60,618 nt of DNA from assembly GCA_019113915.1 (NCBI GenBank), contig DXGM01000034.1, forward strand, positions 1-60,618. The letters run 5' to 3'. The number at the start of each line of letters is the position of its first letter. The stretch's first letter is position 1. The position numbers and the translations under genes were made by a program. Origin of the DNA: Candidatus Gordonibacter avicola. GTDB taxonomy: Bacteria > Actinomycetota > Coriobacteriia > Coriobacteriales > Eggerthellaceae. Of the stretch, positions 54,636-60,618 are shown in pieces. Under the pieces are notes generated by a model, which was not told where the DNA came from, made no database searches, and saw only the letters and a program-made list of their open reading frames with translations.

Positions 54636-55583
54636 CTATTTCCCCTCTAAAGCATACCCAATTAACATCGTACACAACTCAGGGAACGAAATACCTGCCG
54701 CGCGGGCCGAGTCAGGCAAAAGCGAGGTTCCCGTCATACCAGGAATGGTGTTAGTCTCAAGGATCCACGCCTTACCCGCTTCGTCAAGAATGAAGTCGGA
54801 ACGCGACACCCCTTCACATCCCAGCGCTCGATGCGCGCGAACAGCAAGGTCTTGAATTTCCGCAGTCACCTTTTCATCGAGAGGCGCCGGACACAAATGC
54901 TGCGAAGCTCCAGGAACATACTTCGACTCATAATCATAAAATTCATTAACCGGCACAATCTCAATAATCGGAAGCGCCCGAGGCTCATCGTTGCCAAGCA
55001 CGGCCACCGTGAGCTCTTTACCCGCAACGTAATGTTCAATCAGCACCTGACGATCCAGTTCACTCACTTTTTCGACAGCAGCCGCCAAGTCATCCCTATT
55101 TTCAACAATACATACCCCCAGCGCACTGCCTTCCGTAGCAGGCTTTACAACACAAGGAAATCCAACTTCCTCAATAATCTTTTCGACATCAACAGTCGAC
55201 GTAGGATTCAATACAAGAGAATGAGGTGTCGGAATTTGTTCCCGGCTATAAAACACCTTTGACTTCACTTTATCCATGGCAAGCGCGCTCGACCACACGC
55301 CGGATCCAATATACGGCAGCCCAATCATCTCAAGAAAGCCCTGCAGCGTGCCATCTTCGCCATATTTACCATGCAAGCAGATGAATGCCACGTCAAATGG
55401 GCCATCGATGAGCCGTTTCAAGTCCTCTTTATTAGACGGATCAAGCACCGTCACCGGAAATCCTGCTTGCTCAAGCGCCTCTTGAGCTCCTTTTCCTGAA
55501 GCCAGCGACACCTCGCGCTCGCCGCTCACTCCGCCAACAAGAAGCGCAACCTGACATTGACCTGGATCGACGCTTTCAACCAT
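54636..55583 (-). CDS. ddl: D-alanine--D-alanine ligase
   Basis: A 315-residue ATP-grasp enzyme making D-Ala-D-Ala for peptidoglycan. Visible motifs are LLVGGVSGEREVSLASG (about 14-30), CLHGKYGEDGTLQGFLEMIGLPYIGSG (about 70-96), ATEGSALGV (ATP loop, near 150) and, at the C-terminus, LDEAGKAWILETNTIPGMTGTSLLP (near 275-298) with the metal-binding Glu and Asn. ATG 55583 is preferred because AAGGA lies 6 nt upstream; ATG 55598 adds five residues. It stands alone and ends in a parS-containing terminator. Confidence 0.95.
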   Translation of the reverse strand: MVESVDPGQCQVALLVGGVSGEREVSLASGKGAQEALEQAGFPVTVLDPSNKEDLKRLIDGPFDVAFICLHGKYGEDGTLQGFLEMIGLPYIGSGVWSSALAMDKVKSKVFYSREQIPTPHSLVLNPTSTVDVEKIIEEVGFPCVVKPATEGSALGVCIVENRDDLAAAVEKVSELDRQVLIEHYVAGKELTVAVLGNDEPRALPIIEIVPVNEFYDYESKYVPGASQHLCPAPLDEKVTAEIQDLAVRAHRALGCEGVSRSDFILDEAGKAWILETNTIPGMTGTSLLPDSARAAGISFPELCTMLIGYALEGK

Positions 55584-55671
55584 GGATCCTTCTTTCATTG
55601 TCCAACCATAACGTTCAGAAGTATAGCAAATACGAGCTCAGCCTTTGATCAACCTCACTGAGACATCGGAA

Positions 55672-55687
55672 TGTTTCACGTGAAACA
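55672..55687. promoter_or_regulatory. parS: parS site 24
   Basis: Exact TGTTTCACGTGAAACA in the ddl-rlmN divergent promoter region. It overlaps the expected -35 position of the rlmN promoter. Confidence 0.9.
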
Positions 55688-55705
55688 CTTGCCGCCCACT
55701 TACTC

Positions 55706-55711
55706 TATAAT
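55706..55711 (+). promoter_or_regulatory. -10 box of a probable leaderless rlmN promoter
   Basis: Perfect TATAAT ending 6 nt before ATG 55718, with no Shine-Dalgarno between. The -35 position (about 55683-55688) falls on the parS site at 55672-55687. Confidence 0.6.
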
Positions 55712-55717
55712 GAAATA

Positions 55718-56797
55718 ATGAATACATTTATTACAGCATTATCTCTCAAAGAAATTTCAGAGTTCACCGCCTCTGCTGGGCAGCCTTCGTTCCGCGCACT
55801 TCAATTGGCTGAATGGTTGTATGGCAAAGGCGCTGAATCGTATAGCGAAATGACGAATATTCCGAAAGCTTTTCGCGAATTTCTTGAGGAAACGCACCCT
55901 CTTGTTCGCCCACGCATCACCGATCTTCAAAAGTCAAAAGATGGCACAGGTAAATTCATTCTTACTTTCCCAGATAAGGTGTGTGTGGAAACCGTTGCGC
56001 TGCCTTCTTCTAATGGAAAACTCACTATTTGCTGCTCGTCTCAGGCGGGTTGTGCAATGGGTTGCTCGTTTTGTGCCACAGGAAAGGAAGGATTCACGCG
56101 AAATCTTACTGCGGGCGAGATTGTGAACCAAATTTACGTCGCTCAAAAACATATGAAACAGCGCGTATCAAACGTGGTTGTGATGGGCCAGGGCGAACCT
56201 TTTTTGAATTACGATGCGACGCTGGATGCGTTACGTATGCTAAACCATCCCAAGCTGTTCGCTATAGGCGCTCGGCATATGACCATTTCAACGTGCGGAA
56301 TTATCCCAGGTATACGCCGATTAAGCGAAGAACCTGAACAATTTACGCTCGCCGTGTCTCTTCACGCGGCTCTTCAAAAGACGCGCGACGAATTGATGCC
56401 CGGCGTTGCCAAATATCCTCTTCAGCAACTAAAAAAAGCACTGCAGGCATATGTGCGCGCCACGAACCGTCGAGTCACGCTTGAATATGCAATGATTTCA
56501 GGAATAAACGATAGCGCGGAAGATCGTGAGGCATTAGAAGATTTCTGCGCAGGATTACTTTGCCACATCAATCTTATTCCCCTAAACAAAATAGTCGATT
56601 CACCATTTCAGCCAAGTTTGACTAAAACTATGACGCATTGGCAGGCCACCCTTCAAAAGAATGGGATCGAAACAACCATTCGCCACTCCCGAGGAAGCGA
56701 CATCGCAGGAGCATGTGGCCAACTGAAGAATGCATTTAAACACTCGTCATATGTTTCACGTGAAACATATGAGTTACCACTCAAGAAACTAAAATGA
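55718..56797 (+). CDS. rlmN: dual-specificity RNA methyltransferase RlmN
   Basis: A 359-residue radical SAM enzyme that methylates C2 of A2503 in 23S rRNA and A37 of some tRNAs. The cluster motif CAMGCSFCATG (about residues 112-122), the GQGEP loop (near 166) and the C-terminal RHSRGSDIAGACGQL with the acceptor Cys (near 337) are present. Length is standard. It begins at ATG 55718, probably leaderless. Its last 15 codons contain a parS site read as VSRET, beyond the conserved enzyme core. Confidence 0.95.
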   Translation: MNTFITALSLKEISEFTASAGQPSFRALQLAEWLYGKGAESYSEMTNIPKAFREFLEETHPLVRPRITDLQKSKDGTGKFILTFPDKVCVETVALPSSNGKLTICCSSQAGCAMGCSFCATGKEGFTRNLTAGEIVNQIYVAQKHMKQRVSNVVVMGQGEPFLNYDATLDALRMLNHPKLFAIGARHMTISTCGIIPGIRRLSEEPEQFTLAVSLHAALQKTRDELMPGVAKYPLQQLKKALQAYVRATNRRVTLEYAMISGINDSAEDREALEDFCAGLLCHINLIPLNKIVDSPFQPSLTKTMTHWQATLQKNGIETTIRHSRGSDIAGACGQLKNAFKHSSYVSRETYELPLKKLK

Positions 56798-57087
56798 TTT
56801 CAGGGTCGTGTCGGTCATTAGATGTTTCACGTGAAACATCTAGAAGTTTTTTAAGCTCTTCTGAACTGGACAGTTAAAAAACGATTCGCTTCTGAATGTT
56901 TCACGTGAAACATTTCAAACGTTAATTTTACTAATACAAGCAGCAAAATATTTACGCCTTACCTTGCAGTGTTTCACGTGAAACACTCATTTACCAAAGC
57001 ATGGACATTTAGCTTTACTTACACAGCGCGAAGCAAAAAAGAAGCGCCACAAGGACGCTTCTAAAAATAAATGTTTCACGTGAAACA
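56752..57087. promoter_or_regulatory. parS: parS cluster C (5 sites)
   Basis: Exact TGTTTCACGTGAAACA starts at 56752 (within the rlmN 3' end, read VSRET), 56823, 56897, 56970 and 57072. The first four are spaced 71, 74 and 73 bp, close to seven helical turns. The last directly abuts the parB stop codon (57088). Apart from the parB terminator no other feature is seen in the gap. Confidence 0.95.
57034..57062 (-). terminator. Rho-independent terminator after parB
   Basis: On the minus strand AGAAGCG/CGCTTCT with loop TCCTTGTGG is followed by TTTTT. It lies 26 nt after the parB stop, beyond the abutting parS site. Confidence 0.8.
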
Positions 57088-58131
57088 CTATGACATTGAA
57101 GCGAGAAGCTCTTCAAACAACTTTTCGAGTTCTTCCTCATCCTTAAACTCAATTTCAATCTTATTCTTACCCTGAACGGTCTTAACCCTTACGTTCGTAT
57201 GTAGAATATCGCGCAGAGCCTTCGCCACCGTCTTAAACGACTTAGGCGTTGGCTGCCGAACTTGAGGAACCTCGTCATTCTGCTTTCCAGCAAACAAACG
57301 CGCAATCGTTTCCGCTTCACGCACGGAAAGTTTTTCCTCAACCAGCTTTTGTGTAAGCTTCTGACGGCCTTCCTTTTGAGGAATAGAAAGAATAGCGCGC
57401 GCATGACCTGCGGTAATCTTTTCTTCAAAAAGCAATTGCTGCGCCTCTTCCGGCAGTTCAAGCAAGCGCAGCGCGTTTGCCACCGTCGAACGGCCTTTCG
57501 ACATAGCTTGCGCAACTTCCGATTGAGTCAGATTGCGACGCTCCATCATACGGCGATAGCCATAGGCCTCTTCAATAGGATTCAAATCCGAACGCTGCAC
57601 GTTCTCAATCAGCGCAAGCTCAAGCGCCTTGTCGTCATCAGCCTCTTTAATGCGCACGGGAACCGTTTTCATACCGATAAGTCGACACGCCTGCCATCGA
57701 CGCTCGCCGGCAATGATCTGATATTTCCCTTCACCCATGGGGCGCACCAAAATAGGCTGGAGAAGCCCGTCCTTATCAATAGAAGCAGCCAGTTCCTCAA
57801 TTTCCTCGCGCTTGAAGTTAGTGCGCGGCTGATCTGGGTTCGGCGTCACCGATTCCAGCGGCACCTCGTCGGTGCGGCGAGGAACAACACTCTTAATAGT
57901 CACGTGGTCGTCATCAGCCAAGAACTCGTCGGTCTCAACTTCATGTTTCTGTGCTTCGCGCGTCTTTTCAACGGCAACTTCTCGCCGCTCAACTGGCTTT
58001 TTCTGCTCCACTAACTCTTTCGCTTCAACGGTCACGCGCGGAGCAGGAACAGGGGGCACGGCTTCCTCGTACGAACCACCCAACAGCGAGTTGAGACCGC
58101 GTCCCAAACCGCTTTTCGTCGATTTAGCCAC
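57088..58131 (-). CDS. parB: chromosome partitioning protein ParB
   Basis: A 347-residue CTP-dependent clamp that loads at parS and slides along DNA. The N-terminus LGRGLNSLLGG contacts ParA. A 70-residue charged linker leads to the CTPase core (about 90-200: NPDQPRTNF, LLQPILVR, GERRWQACR, ENVQRSDLNPIEEA). The HTH that recognises parS is at about 215-240 (LTQSEVAQAMSKGRSTVANALRLL), and the C-terminal dimer domain is lysine/glutamate rich. The start is GTG 58131, overlapping the parA stop by 8 nt. The many parS copies nearby are its expected targets. Confidence 0.96.
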   Translation of the reverse strand: MAKSTKSGLGRGLNSLLGGSYEEAVPPVPAPRVTVEAKELVEQKKPVERREVAVEKTREAQKHEVETDEFLADDDHVTIKSVVPRRTDEVPLESVTPNPDQPRTNFKREEIEELAASIDKDGLLQPILVRPMGEGKYQIIAGERRWQACRLIGMKTVPVRIKEADDDKALELALIENVQRSDLNPIEEAYGYRRMMERRNLTQSEVAQAMSKGRSTVANALRLLELPEEAQQLLFEEKITAGHARAILSIPQKEGRQKLTQKLVEEKLSVREAETIARLFAGKQNDEVPQVRQPTPKSFKTVAKALRDILHTNVRVKTVQGKNKIEIEFKDEEELEKLFEELLASMS

Positions 58132-59113
58132 GTTGGATCACTTCCTTTGCAAGATCAGTATACGATTGGGCGCCTTTGCCCGTAGGGTCATATTGAGTTA
58201 TAGGCTGACCAAAACTTGGGGCCTCAGAAAGCTTCACAGTACGCGGTATAAGGGTCTCAAATACCGTCCGACCGAAATAATTGCGAACTTCATCAACTAC
58301 CTGTCGAGAAAGCGTCGTACGGCCGTCGTACATGGTCAGCAAGACGCCGAAGATATCAAGAGATGGGTTAAGCCGTGTTTTGACACGTTTCATTGAATCA
58401 AGGAGTTTTGTCACACCTTCCAACGCGTAGAACTCGCATTGAATAGGTATGAGAAGCTTATCAGCAGCGACGAGGGCATTAACGGTAAGCAGGCCCAACG
58501 AAGGAGGGCAGTCGATGAACACGTAGTCGTATTTACCTCGCAACGAGCCAACGGCATCGCGAAGACGATTCTCACGTGCCATCTCCGCTACCAACTCCAC
58601 CTCAGCGCCTGCTAAATTGATAGTAGCCGGCACTACATCAAGGCCTTCGCATACATCAGGAATAATGACCTCTTCGATAGGAACATCATTCAAGAGAACA
58701 TCATAGATACAGTGTTCGACACGGCTTTTCTCAATGCCAAGGCCACTCGAAGAATTCCCCTGAGGATCAAGGTCGACGAGTAATACCTGCTTACCCTTCT
58801 CACCCAACGCAGCAGAAAGGTTTATTGCCGTGGTTGATTTACCGACACCACCTTTTTGGTTGATGATAGCCATAACCTTTGTCTGGCCTACAACGTGTTT
58901 TACAGGCGCTTTATCTTTATATGATTTAATTGGCTTAGGGGGAATTTCCTTCACCGGTTCGGGAACTACCTCACGTTCGAGAACTTCTACGTCCTCAATG
59001 TCCCCAATCATATCATCATCAGATTCACTTACCGGTGCTGGTTTTACCAACTCTTCTTGACTGACAGTCTCGGCTGCTTTTCTGTCACGTTTTAGACTAT
59101 CGAACAGTCCCAC
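58124..59113 (-). CDS. parA: chromosome partitioning ATPase ParA (Soj) with N-terminal extension
   Basis: A 329-residue deviant Walker ATPase that binds DNA with ATP and is stimulated by ParB. KGGVGKST (about residues 88-95) is the deviant P-loop with its signature Lys; VDLDPQGNSSSGLG and VFIDCPPSLG follow. About 78 residues precede the catalytic core, acidic and Pro/Lys-rich after an opening MGLFDSLKRDRK that looks amphipathic; most Soj proteins lack this. GTG 59113 has AAAGGGGG upstream. A TATACT -10 lies at 59142-59147, with parS over the -35. Confidence 0.95.
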   Translation of the reverse strand: MGLFDSLKRDRKAAETVSQEELVKPAPVSESDDDMIGDIEDVEVLEREVVPEPVKEIPPKPIKSYKDKAPVKHVVGQTKVMAIINQKGGVGKSTTAINLSAALGEKGKQVLLVDLDPQGNSSSGLGIEKSRVEHCIYDVLLNDVPIEEVIIPDVCEGLDVVPATINLAGAEVELVAEMARENRLRDAVGSLRGKYDYVFIDCPPSLGLLTVNALVAADKLLIPIQCEFYALEGVTKLLDSMKRVKTRLNPSLDIFGVLLTMYDGRTTLSRQVVDEVRNYFGRTVFETLIPRTVKLSEAPSFGQPITQYDPTGKGAQSYTDLAKEVIQRG

Positions 59114-59141
59114 AGAGGCCCCCTTTCATGAGCACAAAGCC

Positions 59142-59172
59142 AGTATACTCTGTTTATGTTTCACGTGAAACA
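59142..59172 (-). promoter_or_regulatory. parA promoter overlapped by a parS site
   Basis: On the minus strand -10 TATACT (59142-59147) is preceded after 17 bp by TTTCAC (59165-59170), which is part of the exact parS at 59157-59172. ParB bound there should affect parAB transcription. Confidence 0.6.
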
Positions 59173-59400
59173 CTATACCCGTGTAACGACGCTTCAATGT
59201 CGGGGATGTTCCATATTATCGATTAAGAAAATAGGGAACGCCTCTTTGAACATAGTTGCGCCGTATTTTTGTTGGATTCGCGACGGTTCGGGCGCTTGAA
59301 AAGTGTTAGAACGGGAAGACTTCTCGACGGCTTATTTACGGTCGATTGGTAAGGTTGCAGCGCTACCATCGCTTTAACGACCATTTGAAGGAGGGATAGT
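59173..59400. other. intergenic region before the DUF559 gene
   Basis: About 230 bp with no hairpin, repeat or DnaA box (TTATCCACA-like) recognised. GAAGGAGGG at the end is the ribosome binding site of the DUF559 gene. Confidence 0.35.
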
Positions 59401-59802
59401 ATGAACCGTACCCGGAGATCATTACTTGCAGCTCGCGCCCGTGAAATGCGGCGCACTATGCCCCCTGCTGAGAAAAAGCTCTGGTACTGCTTTCTTGCAG
59501 AATATCCAATTCACTTTTCGCGCCAGATCCTAGTGGGGCCTTACATTGTTGATTTCTTCTGCAGACAAGCGCGACTGAGCATTGAATTAGACGGATCCCA
59601 ACATTATGAAGAAAGGAATCTTGAATATGATGCCGTTCGAACGATGTATTTAGAGATGGAGGGAATAAAGGAGCTGAGGTTTCCTAATTCCTCTATCCGA
59701 GAAAATTTTGAAGGAGTATGCGAGACCATTCATCAAGAAGTACAATTGCGTCGCAATGACGTGTGTACCGTACCGCTATCACTTCTGATTAACAAGCATT
59801 AG
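59401..59802 (+). CDS. DUF559 (Vsr-like) endonuclease-domain protein
   Basis: A 133-residue protein of the DUF559 family, related to very-short-patch repair and restriction endonuclease folds. MRRTMPPAEKKLWYCFL (about 16-32), FSRQILVGPYIVDFFCRQARLSIELDGSQHYE (about 40-72) contains the expected acidic pattern (Asp in IVDF, Glu-Leu-Asp) and the conserved GSQH. GAAGGAGGG lies 5 nt before ATG 59401. It lies on the plus strand, opposite to parA and rsmG, inside a gene order that is usually uninterrupted, so it is probably an acquired gene. The substrate and activity are unknown. Confidence 0.85.
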   Translation: MNRTRRSLLAARAREMRRTMPPAEKKLWYCFLAEYPIHFSRQILVGPYIVDFFCRQARLSIELDGSQHYEERNLEYDAVRTMYLEMEGIKELRFPNSSIRENFEGVCETIHQEVQLRRNDVCTVPLSLLINKH

Positions 59803-59823
59803 CACATTCTTTTCAAGTTCCAA

Positions 59824-59942
59824 TGTTTCACGTGAAACATTTTGCGTTGCGACGTCGTTAGCTAAACTTGTTGGAATGTTTCACGTGAAACATCTCATTC
59901 CTTAGTTTCCCGTACTACCTCTCTAATGTTTCACGTGAAACA
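59824..59942. promoter_or_regulatory. parS: parS cluster D (3 sites)
   Basis: Exact TGTTTCACGTGAAACA starts at 59824, 59877 and 59927 (spacings 53 and 50 bp), between the convergent DUF559 and rsmG genes. The third directly abuts the rsmG stop codon (59943) and lies in a terminator stem. Confidence 0.95.
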
Positions 59943-59957
59943 TTAGAGAGGTTTTTT
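59917..59957 (+). terminator. terminator whose stem is a parS site
   Basis: A 36-bp perfect palindrome (59917-59952) centred on parS 59927-59942, followed on the plus strand by a T6 run (59952-59957). It terminates the DUF559 gene and overlaps the last codons of rsmG. Confidence 0.82.
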
Positions 59958-60596
59958 CTGGGCCATTCCCACTTTGCGTGGCAACTTAACTCGCGGCGAA
60001 CCTTTTTTCTCGAAGGCAACTATGCGACGTTGAGTTTTACCGTCACTGAGCAGTAACGTTCTATCTGACTTGAGCTGCAATGCGAATGTATCTTGCATTT
60101 CAAGAGCGTGCTCCCATTCATCAGGTTGAATATTTGCCTTGTAGCAAACGAGCATTCCTCCCTTTTTCAGCAGAGGACTTGCTAACTCCATTAAAACTGA
60201 AAGCTTTGACAATGCTCGTGCGGTTAACACTGAAAACTCACGTGGACGTTCACGAGCAAGATCTTCTATCCTTCCCGCGTAGGTATATATTTGATCACTG
60301 AGATTAAGGCCTTCGAGAATCTCTCCCACGATATTCATCTTCTTTTGAACAGAATCAACCAAGAGCGTTTGCCTCCCTGTCGCAAGCGCTAATGGAACGC
60401 CAGGAAACCCACCGCCGCTTCCCAAATCCGCATATAAACCTCCAGGAGCAGCGTTTATTTCATCAAGCGCAACTAAGGAATCCTCTAAATGAAGAACTTT
60501 CGCTTCTTTAACAGAAGAAATGCGCGTCAAATTAGTCGTTTTATTAGCTTCGAGTAATGCTTCCAGATAGCAATTCATAACAGATTCGTTTTGCAT
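59943..60596 (-). CDS. rsmG: 16S rRNA (guanine(527)-N7)-methyltransferase
   Basis: A 217-residue SAM-dependent enzyme (GidB) that makes m7G527 in 16S rRNA. The SAM site YADLGSGGGFPGVPLALA is at about residues 55-72, DSVQKKMNIVGEI follows, and TARALSKLSVLMELASPLLKKGG is the family's catalytic region. Length is standard. ATG 60596 has AGAAGGA 6 nt upstream, and an in-frame TGA at 60600-60602 rules out an earlier start. It is the usual neighbour of parA near the replication origin, which must lie beyond the right edge. Its last codons form one arm of a parS palindrome. Confidence 0.96.
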   Translation of the reverse strand: MQNESVMNCYLEALLEANKTTNLTRISSVKEAKVLHLEDSLVALDEINAAPGGLYADLGSGGGFPGVPLALATGRQTLLVDSVQKKMNIVGEILEGLNLSDQIYTYAGRIEDLARERPREFSVLTARALSKLSVLMELASPLLKKGGMLVCYKANIQPDEWEHALEMQDTFALQLKSDRTLLLSDGKTQRRIVAFEKKGSPRVKLPRKVGMAQKKPL

Positions 60597-60618
60597 CAAT
60601 CATCCTTCTCAACGTGTG

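Noticed and set aside
59114..59400. Replication origin with DnaA boxes next to parA
   Set aside because: No TTATCCACA-like boxes were found here; the origin is expected further right, beyond rsmG.

Overview
The window looks like origin-proximal chromosome of a high-GC anaerobic actinobacterium of the class Coriobacteriia, most likely Eggerthellales. The evidence is a Tat-exported molybdopterin oxidoreductase with ferredoxin and NrfD partners, a TorD chaperone, indolepyruvate:ferredoxin oxidoreductase with a PaaK-type ligase, an NRAMP-related transporter with the altered metal site of Mg2+ carriers, and parA/parB/rsmG at the right edge. The genus cannot be fixed by reading alone.

Layout. 1-3.3 kb is a small AT-richer accessory patch: a truncated CDS at the edge, two small regulator-like ORFs, a repeat element, tRNA-Leu(CAG) and an AlbA_2/RecG-like regulator. 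3.6-12.5 kb holds dapB, a lipoprotein, a CCG-domain Fe-S protein, DUF2207/LemA membrane proteins, ispE, tadA and two tRNA-Ser genes. 12.7-20.8 kb holds a MATE exporter, a NrfD-DmsA-DmsB type respiratory operon, its TorD-like chaperone and a MarR regulator; these share TTGACATGTCAA-like operators. 21-28.3 kb holds citrate synthase, an osmoprotectant-type ABC system (permease fused to binding protein, plus ATPase), a TetR-ABC efflux unit and purE. 28.8-40.6 kb holds a zinc-ribbon protein, iorAB-paaK, an SSS symporter, a YdcF protein, an NhaC antiporter, 5-formyl-THF cyclo-ligase and an Rrf2 regulator. 40.9-53.1 kb holds an NRAMP-related carrier paired with an orphan MgtE-type sensor, tRNA-Arg(ACG), a degenerate membrane M28 peptidase, a coiled-coil membrane protein and an exonuclease-DinG fusion. 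53.1-60.6 kb is the AT-richer origin-side domain: ddl, rlmN, parB, parA, a DUF559 gene and rsmG. Almost all genes from 40.9 to 60.6 kb lie on the minus strand, consistent with a fork travelling leftwards from an origin beyond the right edge.

The outstanding signal is the ParB-binding site parS, TGTTTCACGTGAAACA. I count 33 copies (30 exact, 3 with one mismatch) between 5.5 and 59.9 kb. Twenty lie in the last 6.8 kb, five form a separate cluster at 44.3-44.6 kb and eight are scattered further left. Some form regularly spaced arrays, two form the stems of intrinsic terminators, one overlaps the parA promoter, and four lie inside coding sequence, always read as Val-Ser-Arg-Glu-Thr. This looks like an unusually expanded centromere written into intergenic and even coding DNA.

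Other notable items are the MgtE-sensor/NRAMP pair, the M28 pseudoenzyme with a roughly 700-residue insert, a MITE-like repeat family with GCGCGAAGCGCGTCAC ends, a REP element inserted in frame in iorA, and several genes whose -10 box sits only 6-7 nt before the start codon, suggesting leaderless mRNAs.
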